Of a stretch of 64,000 bases of DNA, positions 45,953 through 55,746 are shown in pieces (position 1 is the stretch's first letter; the number at the start of each line of letters is the position of its first letter). Below the pieces are notes generated by a model that was not told the DNA's origin, ran no database searches, and saw nothing but the letters and a program-made list of their open reading frames with translations. Position numbers and translations under genes: made by a program. The stretch comes from Sinorhizobium fredii USDA 257 (GTDB taxonomy: Bacteria; Pseudomonadota; Alphaproteobacteria; Rhizobiales; Rhizobiaceae). The stretch spans positions 6,376,001-6,440,000 of the forward strand of contig NC_018000.1 in the NCBI RefSeq assembly GCF_000265205.3, read 5' to 3'.

Positions 45953-47693
45953 CAGAGCGACTCCAGAAAGGAAAGCAGGGCGTTTCGATCGTCCCTCGAC
46001 ATCGCGGCGAAGGCATTGCGGGCTTTTTCCGCTTCGCCGCCGTGCCAGAGGATGGCCTCGGTGAAATTGCGGGCACGTCCATCGTGAAGCAGGAACGTGT
46101 GACCGCTGACGGTCTTCGTTAAGCCCAACCCCCAGAGCGGCGGCGTGCGCCATTCGCGTCCGCTGGCGACACCGACGTCTTGGCGGTCGGCCAGTCCCTC
46201 CCCCATGTCGTGCAGCAGGAAGTCGGAGTAGGGCCAGATCAACTGGAACGCCAGCTCCTTGTGCGGCGCATCGCGCCGGGTCACGTATTTCGGCACGTGG
46301 CAGGCCGGACAGCCCGCTTCGTAGAACAGCTGCTTGCCGTTCAACGTTTCCGGAAAGCTTGCCTTGCGGCGCGCCGGAACGGCGAGATTGGCGGAATAAA
46401 AGGTGACGAGGCCGAGCACCGGGTCGGGCGCCTCGACCGGCCCGAGCCGCGCCTGCACCCCGGTCGGGAGCCTGCGACAAGCGCCCTGTGCCTCGGTACA
46501 ATCGCCATGACCGTTGTCGAAGGCAGGGGTGGAAATGCCGATATCGGCGGCGAAGGCGTCTGCGGCCTGTTGGCGAATCGTCGGGTTCTGGGCCTTCCAG
46601 CCGAAGCGGCCGAGGGCGAGCGCGCCACGATCTCGATCCCGCACGAGCGCTGCCCGTCCGCTGATGCCGTCTCCGTCCCGGTCGTTCGGGTCGGCCTTCG
46701 CGAGGATGTCGGACTCGTGGATCATCTCGATGAGGCCGAGTCCGATCATCGGCGGGGCGACCCGCGGCGACAGAATGGTCGTCGGGTCCATCGGGCCATA
46801 GCCAAGGTCGGTGACGCCATAGTGCGGCTTGCGAAGATAGACCGTTTCGCCTCCGTAAAGCGGCACCGACTCATCCTGATAAGTGACCTCGAGGCGGCCC
46901 TCGGCGGCAAGTCCGGGCACGGCGCTATCCTGCAGCTGCGCGCCATAGACGGGATCCGGCAAATTCGCCACCTGGTGGGCGGCGATCATGCGGCGTTCGG
47001 CTTCGACGCGCGCCGGACGGGCGAGACGGAAGATCGTCGATGTCGCGTCCGCTCCCGCCGGCGGACGGCCGCGGCCGTCGCGCGGATGGCAGCTCTCGCA
47101 GGCGCGGGCATTGTAGAGCGGACCGAGCCCATCTGAAGCCTGCGTCGAGGAGGGGGCGGAGACCCAAAGCTTTTCGAACAGTGCCTTGCCGAGCTTGAAA
47201 TTCTGCTCGTCCTCAAAAGGCAGGTTGGCCGAGAATTGCGCGAAGACCCTCTCGTTGATGGGCGCGATCGTCGTCGTCGCGCCGCCGGGCATCGCCTCGA
47301 ACTGTTCGGCCTTGGAGAAGTCGGTCGCCGCCCGGGTGACGGTCTCGACGCGCTGTAGGTCCAGTTCGGAGAGATCGTCGCGTGCAGCCAGGCACCCCCC
47401 TCTGCCCTGCCGGGCACCTCTCCCACAAGGAGAGAGATCGGCAAGCGGCGAGGTCCCGCTCAACGAACTGGGCCGCGCGCGTATCTTTGAATTCGGCGTT
47501 TGCGAGCTGATTGTCGGGCAGGGCTTTGCTTGTATCGAATCTCCCCCCTTGTGGGGGAGATGCCCGGCAGGGCAGAGGGGGTGCTGGAACCACCACCGAC
47601 TCCGATGTCGCCCGACATCGCCAACGCCGTGGCGGCAAGGCCGATGAGCGCGGCAATCGGCAGCGCAAGGAAGCGGGCGGTCAGGACTTTCAT
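45952..47693 (-). pseudogene. di-heme oxidoreductase (DHOR), split by a palindromic element
   Basis: A signal peptide (MKVLTARFLALPIAALIGLAA...) starts at 47693 and its frame ends inside a palindromic element at 47460. The catalytic part, with two heme sites CESCH and CPACH, runs to 45952 from a TTG at 47463 within the same element. The second frame has no signal peptide, so its c-type hemes could not be attached in the periplasm. The family normally has one continuous frame. The overlap TTGA at 47460-47463 could allow some re-initiation, but not export. Confidence 0.8.
47388..47586. repeat. palindromic element inserted in the DHOR gene
   Basis: Arms of about 45 bases (from CCAGGCACCCCCCTCTGCC at 47388 and the reverse form GGCAGAGGGGGTGCTGG at the other end) enclose about 100 bases. 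Each arm has its own short hairpin (CTCCCCCC.TTGTGGGGGAG). The pattern is that of rhizobial mosaic elements, a different sequence family from the copies at 6.7 or 24 kb. Confidence 0.82.
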
Positions 47694-47741
47694 CGTGCGA
47701 GGGCCGGGCCGTGCTTGTCGGAGCGGCCCGCCTTTCTCGGC

Positions 47742-49022
47742 TTATTGGAAAACTGCGTTAGGATTATCCAGGCTGTCCGAACCTTCAAGCTCGATCGTGC
47801 CGAGGTCGAGCGCCGCGATGACGCGTTCGACGGTCTTGGCCTGGGCGATCAGCCCGTCGATGGCGGCCTGAACGGTTGCGTTGCCTTCCGCATTGCCTTC
47901 CGCGATCATCTGGTCGTAGGCTTCGCCGGTTTCGGCGCGCTTGGCCATCGCCTGCATCTTCTCGACCGTTGTCGCGAGATTGGCCGTCAACTCCTTGTCG
48001 AGGGCGGCGTCCTTGGCGGCAACGAGTTCGGAAAGCGAAGGGCCGGTGAGCTTCGTGCCGTCGACCCGGGTGTATTCCCCGGTATAGGCCGACTGGACGC
48101 CGATCGCGTCATGCAGATGCGAGTTGTGTGTGTTGTCCGAGAAGCAATCGTGCTCCTCTTCCGGATCGTGCAGCAACAGGCCGAGCTTCATGCGCTCGCC
48201 GGCAAGTTCACCATAGGAGAGCGAGCCCATGCCTGTGAGGATCGCCGCGAGGCCGGCCTTGGGGTCTCCCTCCACCGCCTTGGCCGCGGCACCTTCCGGT
48301 GCCCAGTTGCCGACCATTTCCTTGAGGTCGGAGACGAGCAGGCTCGTCGCCGCCTTGAGATAGGCGGCGCGGCGGTCGCAATTGCCGTTCGTGCAGGCCT
48401 TCGTGTCGAAATCGGTATAGGCACGCTTGCCGGCGCCCGGGCCGGTGCCGTTCAGATCCTGGCCCCAAAGGAGGAATTCGATGGCATGGTAGCCTGTCGC
48501 GACATTCGCCTCGATGCCGCCGGCTTCCTGGAGCGTGCCGCCCAGGAATTCCGGCGTGATATTCGTCGCGTCGACGTCCTTGCCGTCGATCTTGATCGTC
48601 TTGTTGGCGATGACGTTGGCGGTGAAGAGAGCGTTCTCGTCGCTCTCCGTGCCGTAGCTCGCATCGACATAGTCGATCAGGCCTTCGTCCAGCGGCCAAG
48701 CGTTCACCTTGCCTTCCCAGTCGTCGACGATCGAATTGCCGAAGCGGTAGACCTCCGTCTCCTGATAGGGGTTGCGGGCCCTGAGCCAAGCCTCGCGCGC
48801 CGCCTTCAACGTCGCCTCGCTGGGGCTTGCGATCAGCGCATCGACCGCCTTGTCGAGCGCCTCGGCCGTTGTCAGCGCGTCCTCATATTTGGCGTGCGCC
48901 ACGGCGGCATAATGCTTGACGACGGCGGCAGCGTCAGTCGCCGCATTCGCCGGCTGCAACGCCAATGCCGACGTTGCCGTCATGAGCGCCAGTGCGGCCG
49001 CGCGGATGAAATTCTTGGTCAT
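47742..49022 (-). CDS. imelysin-family periplasmic iron-binding protein
   Basis: The 426-residue protein has a signal peptide (ALALMTATSALALQPANA) and the imelysin iron motif GYHAIEF (GxHxxE). It also has a Cys-containing loop (ACTNGNCDR) and a second bundle ending in VIAALDLGTIELEGSDSL. It belongs to the iron-regulated IrpA/EfeO group. It starts the run imelysin, DHOR, imelysin, and the region before it has an ICE-like sequence. ATG 49022 follows AAGGAGAGGGTC. Confidence 0.9.
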   Translation of the reverse strand: MTKNFIRAAALALMTATSALALQPANAATDAAAVVKHYAAVAHAKYEDALTTAEALDKAVDALIASPSEATLKAAREAWLRARNPYQETEVYRFGNSIVDDWEGKVNAWPLDEGLIDYVDASYGTESDENALFTANVIANKTIKIDGKDVDATNITPEFLGGTLQEAGGIEANVATGYHAIEFLLWGQDLNGTGPGAGKRAYTDFDTKACTNGNCDRRAAYLKAATSLLVSDLKEMVGNWAPEGAAAKAVEGDPKAGLAAILTGMGSLSYGELAGERMKLGLLLHDPEEEHDCFSDNTHNSHLHDAIGVQSAYTGEYTRVDGTKLTGPSLSELVAAKDAALDKELTANLATTVEKMQAMAKRAETGEAYDQMIAEGNAEGNATVQAAIDGLIAQAKTVERVIAALDLGTIELEGSDSLDNPNAVFQ

Positions 49023-49127
49023 GACCCTCTCCTTTGGCGTCTCGCAGGCCGGCCGAGCGAAGCGGCTCGAGGCCGGTAAAGCGCCATTTCTCATGAACCA
49101 AAAGCAAACTGGTGTCAAAGCGTATAG

Positions 49128-49144
49128 TTTAGAACACTTTCAAA
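49128..49144. promoter_or_regulatory. imperfect ICE-like site upstream of the imelysin cluster
   Basis: TTTAGAA-CAC-TTTCAAA keeps one perfect ICE half and departs from the other at two bases. It lies about 105 bases before the start. Confidence 0.45.
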
Positions 49145-49275
49145 TTTGCGACTTCCCCTTGCAGGAGCTAAAGCGTGGCATTCATGGTATCCATACAATG
49201 CGCATTAGGTATTTGTTTGTGCATGCCGTTGTCGCAAAACCGCTGCACACCTTTGGGCGACATGCACCCGGCCTG

Positions 49276-50565
49276 CTACCCTTTCCTGCCCATCAGGCAG
49301 AAGAAGAACCCGTCGGTTCCGGTCGAGCCAGGCGTCAGGGTGACGGTCTTCATATCGGCGGACCAGGGCTGCGGCTTGTCGGTGCCGAACAGTGTCGCCC
49401 ATGTGTCGGCTGCCGAGAGGATCTCGAACTCCGGATTGTCCTCGCAGAAACCGTAGACCTGCGCTTCGTTCTCCTCCGGCAGCACGGAACAGGTCACGTA
49501 GATCAAGTAGCCGCCGGGGCGGACGAATTGGGCGGCACCGGCAAGCGCCTCCTCCTGCTGCGCCAGCCGCTCCTCGAGGTTCTTCTGGGTCAGGCGCCAC
49601 TTCGTGTCGGGCCGGCGCCGCCACGTTCCCGTACCGGTGCAGGGGGCATCGACAAGCACTCGATCGCAGCGGCCGACCAGCGGTGCGAGCGAATCCGCCG
49701 ACTCGTGCACCTGCACATTGCGGGTGCCGGCGCGCTTCAGTCGCTCGATGATCGGTGCCAGCCGCTTGCGGTCGGTGTCGTAGGCATGCACCTGGCCCTT
49801 GTTGTTCATGGCGGCGGAGATGGCGAGCGTCTTGCCGCCGCCGCCGGCGCAATAGTCGAGCACCTGCTCGCCCTCTCGCGGGAAGACCAAGTCGGCGACG
49901 ATCTGCGAACCTTCGTCCTGAACCTCGAACCAGCCCTTCTGGAACGAGACCTCGGCGGTCACGTTCGGCAGGCGCGAGGCGCCTTCGCCGGCGGGAATGC
50001 GCACGCCATAGCGGGCGATCGCCGCAGGCTCGGCACCGCTGCGATCCAAGGATTTCAGCACCTTGTCGCGGCTTGCCTTCAGCGTGTTGACGCGCAGGTC
50101 GAGGGTCGGGCGGCCAGCCAGTGCCCTGGCTTCATCGAGCCAGTCGTCGGAGAAGTTTTCCTGGAAGGACGCCTGCGTCCATTCGGGGATGTCGCCCTGC
50201 ACATGCAGCGGCGCGTCGTCGATGCGGCGCTCGCCGAACGCCTTCATCATTTCCGTCGAAGGCGCTTCCGGGGCAAACTTGTCGTCGGCGAGTTCCGCCG
50301 TGAGCCAATCGACCCCGAAGCCCCATTGGCGGTACATGACCGCATGGGCAAGGGCGGTGGCGCTGTCGCTGTCCATCAGATAGGCGTGGGAAAGCTTCAT
50401 CCGGAGCGCATCGTAGACGATGTTGCCGATGGCGGCGCGATCGCCCGATCCGGCGAAACGATGCGAGAGGCCCCAGTCCTTGAGCGCGTCGGCGACGGGG
50501 CGCTTCCGCTTTTCGATATCGTCAAGAACGTCAATGGCTCCCGAGAGCCGTCCGCCCAATCGCAT
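49276..50565 (-). CDS. rsmB: RsmB/NOP-family RNA (cytosine-5-)-methyltransferase
   Basis: The 429-residue protein has an N-terminal NusB-like region and a SAM-dependent m5C methyltransferase domain: LDYCAGGGGKTLAIS, VDAPCTGTGTWRR (second Cys) and VTCSVLPEEN (catalytic Cys). It methylates a cytosine in rRNA, most likely C967 of 16S rRNA. Stands alone upstream of the imelysin cluster on the same strand. Confidence 0.88.
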   Translation of the reverse strand: MRLGGRLSGAIDVLDDIEKRKRPVADALKDWGLSHRFAGSGDRAAIGNIVYDALRMKLSHAYLMDSDSATALAHAVMYRQWGFGVDWLTAELADDKFAPEAPSTEMMKAFGERRIDDAPLHVQGDIPEWTQASFQENFSDDWLDEARALAGRPTLDLRVNTLKASRDKVLKSLDRSGAEPAAIARYGVRIPAGEGASRLPNVTAEVSFQKGWFEVQDEGSQIVADLVFPREGEQVLDYCAGGGGKTLAISAAMNNKGQVHAYDTDRKRLAPIIERLKRAGTRNVQVHESADSLAPLVGRCDRVLVDAPCTGTGTWRRRPDTKWRLTQKNLEERLAQQEEALAGAAQFVRPGGYLIYVTCSVLPEENEAQVYGFCEDNPEFEILSAADTWATLFGTDKPQPWSADMKTVTLTPGSTGTDGFFFCLMGRKG

Positions 50566-50698
50566 CTTCGATCAACTCCTTTTTCGCCGTGGTAGCGGCG
50601 ATGGCATCGAAGAGCAAGTGAGCGGTCGCATTATATGCGGGGGGCGAAGTCTGACGGAGCAGATCCGTCCAGCCCGGAGTCGGGGGACGGATGGCCGA

Positions 50699-51073
50699 TC
50701 AGGAATTGACGACTTGATAGCAGATGCTGGCGGTGCCGGAGCGGATCATGCCGATCTGCGAGGCAGCCGCTTTGGAGAGATCGATGACCCGACCGCGAAT
50801 GAAAGGACCGCGGTCGTTGATCCGGACGACGACGGTCTTGCCGTTTCGCTTGTTGGTGACCTGGACCTTGGTGCCGAATTTCAGGCTCCGGTGCGCGGCC
50901 GTCAGGCGCGCGGCATTCATGCGCTCGCCGGAGGCGGTTTTCGAGGTGAGGGCATACCAGGAGGCGCCACCGCAACCCGTCCCTTTTGCCTGAGTGTCGG
51001 ATGCTGAGACCAAACCCATCCCGACGGTGAATAGCGCTGCGGCGGCAGCAGTCTTGATTTTCGCGGGTTTCAA
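50699..51073 (-). CDS. RlpA-like septal ring/DPBB-domain protein
   Basis: The 124-residue protein has a signal peptide ([16 protein letters not shown]) and a double-psi beta-barrel ([47 protein letters not shown]). It lacks a SPOR domain and lipobox and is much shorter than E. coli RlpA. Probably acts on peptidoglycan glycan strands. GGGATCC lies before the start. Confidence 0.85.
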   Translation of the reverse strand: MKPAKIKTAAAAALFTVGMGLVSASDTQAKGTGCGGASWYALTSKTASGERMNAARLTAAHRSLKFGTKVQVTNKRNGKTVVVRINDRGPFIRGRVIDLSKAAASQIGMIRSGTASICYQVVNS

Positions 51074-51533
51074 GCGAGGATCCCTTCGGATTGAATGTTC
51101 GACTAGTTCCCTTTGCAGTTCGAGCTAATTAGGGCGAAAAGTGGCAAAAGCGTGCTTCAACCTTTAACCTTTGATTAGGATTTATTAAAAAGCGCCCCTA
51201 ATTTAAAATTGAATGCCGGTTTAATTGTTTTAAAATGCTCAAAGAAATTCTTTAAAAACAGCGCCTAAACGCGTTTTGCGAGCTTTGGTTCCACGCAGCT
51301 GCCAAGCCGACGTAAAAAAACATTTAAATTTTCGATTCGCGTGAATTTCCACGAACTTTCATCATTAGAATTCCGAACTATCGCTAAGGTTGTGCGGAAC
51401 GGCGAAGTATAGGTTGAAATGTGGCGGTATGAGGTAGTCAAGATGAGTGGCCCGAATCTATTACTTTCGGATGATCTCACCACATGCTTTCGGTGGTGAG
51501 CAGATATTCTGATCAAAGTATTGCCGAAGTAAA
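51074..51533. other. AT-rich gap without a recognised gene
   Basis: These 460 bases are clearly AT-richer than the flanks (runs such as TTTATTAAAAAGCG and TTTAATTGTTTTAAAATG), with no domain-bearing frame on either strand. It holds a perfect 8-base inverted repeat CTCACCAC/GTGGTGAG (51476-51483, 51493-51500). It may carry promoters for rlpA or a small RNA; nothing firm can be said. Confidence 0.6.
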
Positions 51534-52409
51534 CTATTCGCCGCGCCAGATGCCGCTCGTCCATAGCTGTGCAAGCGAAGCGCGATAATTCGGAAAGGCG
51601 AAATCGAAGCCGGCCTGGCGCAGCCGCTGATTGGAGACGCGCTTGTTCTCGCCGTAGAAGGAGCGCGCCATCGGCGACATGTCGGCGGCTTCGAACGGAA
51701 TCTCCGGCGGCGTCTCGACGCCCATCAGCCGGGCGGCCTCGGCCACCACGTCCTGCGGCGGTCCTGGCTCGTCGTCGGTAACGTTGAAAACCCCGCCCAT
51801 GCCGCGGCTGGCGAGGAAAGCGGCGGCCGAGCCGATATCCTCGACGCGGATGCGATTGAAGACCTGGTTCGTCTTCACGACGCGCCGCGCCGTGCCTTCG
51901 GCGAGATTGCGGAAGGCATTGCGGCCCGGCCCGTAGATGCCGGCAAGGCGAAGCACTGCAACCGGAATTCCCTGCCTGGCGCCATGGTCCAGCCAGGCGT
52001 TTTCCGCCTCGACCCGTTCCTTCGAGCGTTGCGACACCGGCTTGATCGGCGTCTCTTCAGTAACCCAGCCGCCGCCATGATCGCCATAGACGCCGACCGT
52101 CGAAAGATAGCCCACCCATTCAAGCTTCGGCAGCAGGTCTGTAAGCGGCGGCGTGCCGGCGCGAAACATCGGGTCGCCTTCGTGGCCGGGCGCAATGGAT
52201 TGGATGAGGTGGGTCGCCTTGCCCATCGCGGCGGCGAGTTCCGCGGAAATCGTCGTTCCGTCGAACAGCAGAGGCTCGATTCCGGCCGCCTCGAGCGCCG
52301 GCAGCTTGTCCGGCGAACGGGTGGTTCCCGTCACCGATTGCGCGGCGGGCGCAAGCGCCTTGGCGATGGCCGTGCCGGAATAGCCGGCGCCAAGTATCAG
52401 GACATGCAT
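51534..52409 (-). CDS. NAD-dependent epimerase/dehydratase-like (YeeZ-type) protein
   Basis: The 291-residue extended-SDR protein has a Rossmann start [19 protein letters not shown] and a degraded active site ([10 protein letters not shown] keeps Tyr without the classic YxxxK spacing). It is in the YeeZ-like subgroup of unknown function. It starts at 52409, overlapping the queG end by 13 bases, so it belongs to the queG transcript. Confidence 0.83.
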   Translation of the reverse strand: MHVLILGAGYSGTAIAKALAPAAQSVTGTTRSPDKLPALEAAGIEPLLFDGTTISAELAAAMGKATHLIQSIAPGHEGDPMFRAGTPPLTDLLPKLEWVGYLSTVGVYGDHGGGWVTEETPIKPVSQRSKERVEAENAWLDHGARQGIPVAVLRLAGIYGPGRNAFRNLAEGTARRVVKTNQVFNRIRVEDIGSAAAFLASRGMGGVFNVTDDEPGPPQDVVAEAARLMGVETPPEIPFEAADMSPMARSFYGENKRVSNQRLRQAGFDFAFPNYRASLAQLWTSGIWRGE

Positions 52410-53569
52410 CGGCTCACTCCTGCCATTTCCCATTCCGAAAGCACCTCATCGTCGGTTTCCCGCCCGCACTCCCGTGCAAAGGCGGCGAGGTCGTCCGCTG
52501 CCAGCAGCCGCGAAAGTGCCCAGACGGCCATCGCCCTGACGGTCGGCGAGGCGTCACGCGCCAGCGCCTTGCAGGCGTGTACGAACCTCTCTTCGCCGGA
52601 ATTGCCGGCGGCGATCAAGACATTTCTGACAAAGCGGTCGCGTCCGATGCGTTTCACCGGAGAGCCGGAAAACAAGCTGCGGAAGGCGATGTCGTCGAGC
52701 GTCAGCAGGTCGGCGAGTTCCGGTTCCTGGAGGTCTTCCCGCGCTTTAAGCTTCATCTCTGAGGCCGAGCGCGCAAACTTGTTCCAAGGGCAGACGGCAA
52801 GGCAATCGTCGCAGCCATAGATGCGGTTGCCGATCAGCGGGCGCAATTCAGGGTCGATCGGCCCCTTGTGCTCGATCGTCAGATAGGAGATGCAGCGTCG
52901 CGCATCGATGCGATAGGGCGCCGGAAAGGCGCCGGTCGGACAGACGTCGAGGCAGGCCCGGCAGGAGCCGCAATGGTCGCGTTCCGGCGCGTCAGGGTCG
53001 AGATCGGCGGTGGTGAACAGGCTGCCGAGAAAGAGCCACGAGCCGAAGTCGCGGCTGACGAGATTGGTGTGCTTGCCCTGCCAGCCGATGCCGGCTTTTT
53101 CCGCGAGCGGCTTCTCCATGACGGGTGCGGTGTCGACGAAGACCTTCACATCCTCGCCGGCTCGAGCAGCAAAGCGCGTGGCGATCTCCTTCAGCCGCCC
53201 CTTGACGACGTCGTGATAGTCGCGGTTCTGAGCGTAGACCGAAATTGCGCCCCGGTCCTGCTTGGCGAGGATCGCGAGCGGATCGGTGTCGGGGCCGTAA
53301 TTCATCCCGAACAGGACGATCGAGCGGACTTCGCTCCACAGCACGCGAGGATCGGAGCGCCGTTCCGCCGTCTCCGACATCCATTCCATCGTCCCGTGAC
53401 AGCCCTCGTCAAGGAACTGCCGGAGCCGGTCCGGCGCATCGGGAATCGCGTCCGGCCGCGTGATGCGACAGAGATCGAAGCCCTTGGCCGCGGCTTCCTC
53501 CTTCAGGAAAGCGGTGAGCGTCCGTCGTTTCCTGTCCTGGTTCTCCGCCTTTGCAGCGTCGCCAGGCAT
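52397..53569 (-). CDS. queG: epoxyqueuosine reductase
   Basis: The 390-residue protein has an N-terminal cobalamin-binding domain, the two 4Fe-4S motifs [16 protein letters not shown] and [13 protein letters not shown], and a C-terminal HEAT-repeat region. It reduces epoxyqueuosine to queuosine in tRNA. ATG 53569 follows AAGGACG and lies eleven bases from the GST stop; the ATG at 53599 would overlap that gene. Confidence 0.95.
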   Translation of the reverse strand: MPGDAAKAENQDRKRRTLTAFLKEEAAAKGFDLCRITRPDAIPDAPDRLRQFLDEGCHGTMEWMSETAERRSDPRVLWSEVRSIVLFGMNYGPDTDPLAILAKQDRGAISVYAQNRDYHDVVKGRLKEIATRFAARAGEDVKVFVDTAPVMEKPLAEKAGIGWQGKHTNLVSRDFGSWLFLGSLFTTADLDPDAPERDHCGSCRACLDVCPTGAFPAPYRIDARRCISYLTIEHKGPIDPELRPLIGNRIYGCDDCLAVCPWNKFARSASEMKLKAREDLQEPELADLLTLDDIAFRSLFSGSPVKRIGRDRFVRNVLIAAGNSGEERFVHACKALARDASPTVRAMAVWALSRLLAADDLAAFARECGRETDDEVLSEWEMAGVSRCMS

Positions 53570-53579
53570 CGTCGCGTCC

Positions 53580-54272
53580 TTAGAAATCGAGATCCGCATA
53601 ATGGGAGACGGGGGTTACGCCGCGCACCCGCTCGGCAAGCAGCGGACGGAAGGACGGCCGGGATTTCAGCCGCTGGTACCATTCCTTGGCGGATGGCGCG
53701 TCGGACCAGTCTATTTCGCCGAGATAGTCGAGCACCGAGGTCGCCGCGGCCGCCGCGAGATCGGCATAGGAGATTCGGTCGCCGGCAAGCCAGGGGCGCG
53801 AGCCGGCGAGCCAGGAGAGATACTTCATGTGCTGACGGATATTGTTGCGCGAGGTTCGGAGAACCTTCGAATCCGGCGCGCCGCCGCCTTGGTCGGGTGT
53901 CATCTGCAGCTTGAAGATGCGCTCGCGCACCAGCGGCCGCGTCACGTCGGCTTCCATCTTCTGCAGGAACCATTCGGTGAGCCGGCGGATCTCGGCCCTC
54001 TGGAACGGATCCTCCGCCAGCAGCCGGCGATCGCGCTTCATGATGCCGCTGGTCTCGTCGAGATATTCCGAGATGATCGTCGCGCCGCAAAGCGCCCGCA
54101 TGCTGTCATCCACATAGACCGGCAGGGTGCCGGCCGGGTTGAGCGCCAGGAAGTCGCGCCGGTTCTCCCAGGGCTGTTCCTCGCTCAATTCCGTCTGATA
54201 GCCATATTCTGAGAGAATAAGGCGTACGAACCGCGAGGCAGAGGACATGGGGTGATGATACAGTGTCGGCAT
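53580..54272 (-). CDS. glutathione S-transferase family protein
   Basis: The 230-residue protein has a thioredoxin-like N domain ([31 protein letters not shown] with cis-Pro, [10 protein letters not shown]) and a helical C domain ending [16 protein letters not shown]. It lies 10 bases upstream of queG and is probably cotranscribed. A conserved GST-QueG-YeeZ order suggests linked roles, but the substrate is unknown. Confidence 0.87.
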   Translation of the reverse strand: MPTLYHHPMSSASRFVRLILSEYGYQTELSEEQPWENRRDFLALNPAGTLPVYVDDSMRALCGATIISEYLDETSGIMKRDRRLLAEDPFQRAEIRRLTEWFLQKMEADVTRPLVRERIFKLQMTPDQGGGAPDSKVLRTSRNNIRQHMKYLSWLAGSRPWLAGDRISYADLAAAAATSVLDYLGEIDWSDAPSAKEWYQRLKSRPSFRPLLAERVRGVTPVSHYADLDF

Positions 54273-54428
54273 CGATGATCAGATTGCAGCTGTTTTCGAG
54301 GATCTCGGCGTCGCGGCGTATGCAACTGGCCACGGCTTGCGACAACGAGCTATAGGTAGTTGTGGTGGCAAACACAAGAGAATCGACTTTCTCCTCCCAA
54401 ATCCCAGAATATCAGGAAACGTTCATAT

Positions 54429-55235
54429 ATGGCCGATCAATCGATCATCAGCGCGCTCGTGCTTGGGCTCATCGAAGGGCTGACGGAGTTCATTCCCGTC
54501 TCGTCGACGGCGCATGTACTCCTCGCCGGGCACTTCCTCGGCTTCAAGTCGCCGGGAAACACTTTTGCCGTGCTCATCCAGCTCGGTGCCATCCTTGCCA
54601 TCCTGCTCGTCTATTTCCAGAAGCTCCTATCGATCGCCTTGGCCCTGCCGACGAGCGTTAAGGCACGGCGCTTCGTCTTGTCGGTGTTGCTCGCCTTCCT
54701 GCCGGCTGCGCTGATCGGGGCCGCGGCACATGGCTTCATCAAGGCGGTCCTGTTCGAGACACCGATGCTGATCTGCGTCGTACTGATCGTCGGCGGTGTC
54801 ATTCTCTACATGATCGACCGCCTGCCCTTGAAGCCGCGCTATACCGACGTGTTCGACTACCCGCCGTCGCTCGCCCTGAAGATCGGGCTCTTCCAGTGCC
54901 TCGCGATGATTCCGGGGACGTCACGCTCCGGCGCGACAATCGCCGGCGCTCTGCTGATGGGAACCGACAAGCGTTCGGCCGCCGAGTTCTCCTTCTTCCT
55001 CGCCATGCCGACCATGGTCGGCGCCTTCACCCTCGACCTCTACAAGAACCGTGACGCGCTCTCCTTCGACGACATCAGCGTCATCGCCGTCGGTTTCATC
55101 GCCGCCTTCGTCGCGGGGATCTTCGTCGTGCGCTCGCTGCTCGATTTCGTCTCGCACCGCGGCTTCACGCCCTTCGCGATCTGGCGCATCGTGGTCGGCA
55201 CTGCGGGTCTGATCGGTCTGTGGCTGCTCGGCTAA
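54429..55235 (+). CDS. uppP: undecaprenyl-diphosphatase
   Basis: The 268-residue membrane protein has the two family motifs [16 protein letters not shown] and [15 protein letters not shown], and about eight hydrophobic segments. It removes a phosphate from C55-PP to recycle the carrier of cell-wall precursors and gives bacitracin tolerance. It is divergent from the GST. This is the UppP family, not the symbiotic BacA transporter. Confidence 0.95.
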   Translation: MADQSIISALVLGLIEGLTEFIPVSSTAHVLLAGHFLGFKSPGNTFAVLIQLGAILAILLVYFQKLLSIALALPTSVKARRFVLSVLLAFLPAALIGAAAHGFIKAVLFETPMLICVVLIVGGVILYMIDRLPLKPRYTDVFDYPPSLALKIGLFQCLAMIPGTSRSGATIAGALLMGTDKRSAAEFSFFLAMPTMVGAFTLDLYKNRDALSFDDISVIAVGFIAAFVAGIFVVRSLLDFVSHRGFTPFAIWRIVVGTAGLIGLWLLG

Positions 55236-55249
55236 GCTTAGCCCGCAAA

Positions 55250-55288
55250 ACATAAAGCCGCATGCGTCTCTTGCGAAACGCATGCGGC
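55250..55288 (-). terminator. terminator of the small secreted protein gene
   Basis: GCCGCATGCGT and its reverse complement (55257-55267, 55278-55288) form an 11-base stem. On the minus strand it is followed by TTTATGTTTT, so it ends the small gene's transcript and also caps uppP. Confidence 0.7.
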
Positions 55289-55346
55289 CCCTGGCCCCCG
55301 CCAATAACTCAAGATGCCTGCCTCAAAGCCGAGGCAGTAGACCGGC

Positions 55347-55508
55347 TTACCAGCCGGATGCCCCGATCGACGCCGTCGTGCACGGATCGACGCCATAGCC
55401 AGGCGTGCAGCCCTTGCTGCTGCTCGCCACAGTGCCCGGTGCGATGAATGAGCCAGCCAGAATGATCAGTGCCGCAGACGCAAAAAAGATTGCGATCGAC
55501 TTGCCCAT
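55347..55508 (-). CDS. 53-residue secreted protein with two cysteines
   Basis: ATG 55508 opens a frame MGKSIAIFFASAALIILAGS with a strong signal peptide, then a mature tail of about 25 residues containing CTPGYGVDPC and ending GASGW. The two Cys could form a disulfide. AAGG lies about ten bases upstream, and a hairpin terminator follows. No family recognised; short tails of this kind occur in rhizobia as uncharacterised small proteins. Confidence 0.65.
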   Translation of the reverse strand: MGKSIAIFFASAALIILAGSFIAPGTVASSSKGCTPGYGVDPCTTASIGASGW

Positions 55509-55689
55509 GGGAAGTTATGCCTTTCAGCTATGATGTTGTCACCGCCTGCGCTCGCCGCGCCGTGGGTGCGAGCGGTGTTTATTCGCCGGGCGTGTCATGA
55601 TCAATATCAGGACATGCTGAATCTGCGGTAAACACCATTCCCGTTTTCGACTGCGGCAGAACTGCAACGCTGTTGCAACATGGCCACAA

Positions 55690-55717
55690 GCAAAAGCCGC
55701 CGGCGGGACCGGCGGCT
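55690..55717. terminator. terminator of the NDUFA9-like gene
   Basis: AGCCGCCGG (from 55693) and CCGGCGGCT form a 9-base stem around a short loop, with A4 before it on the plus strand (T4 for the minus-strand gene). Confidence 0.75.
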
Positions 55718-55746
55718 GAAATCAAACCACATCGCTGGTAGCGCAA

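Noticed and set aside
51265..51564. 99-residue minus-strand frame in the AT-rich gap
   Set aside because: No ribosome-binding site, no family likeness and atypical composition; it overlaps the end of the next gene.
54429..55235. Calling uppP the symbiosis gene bacA
   Set aside because: Motifs are those of undecaprenyl-diphosphatase; the symbiotic BacA is an unrelated SbmA-type transporter.
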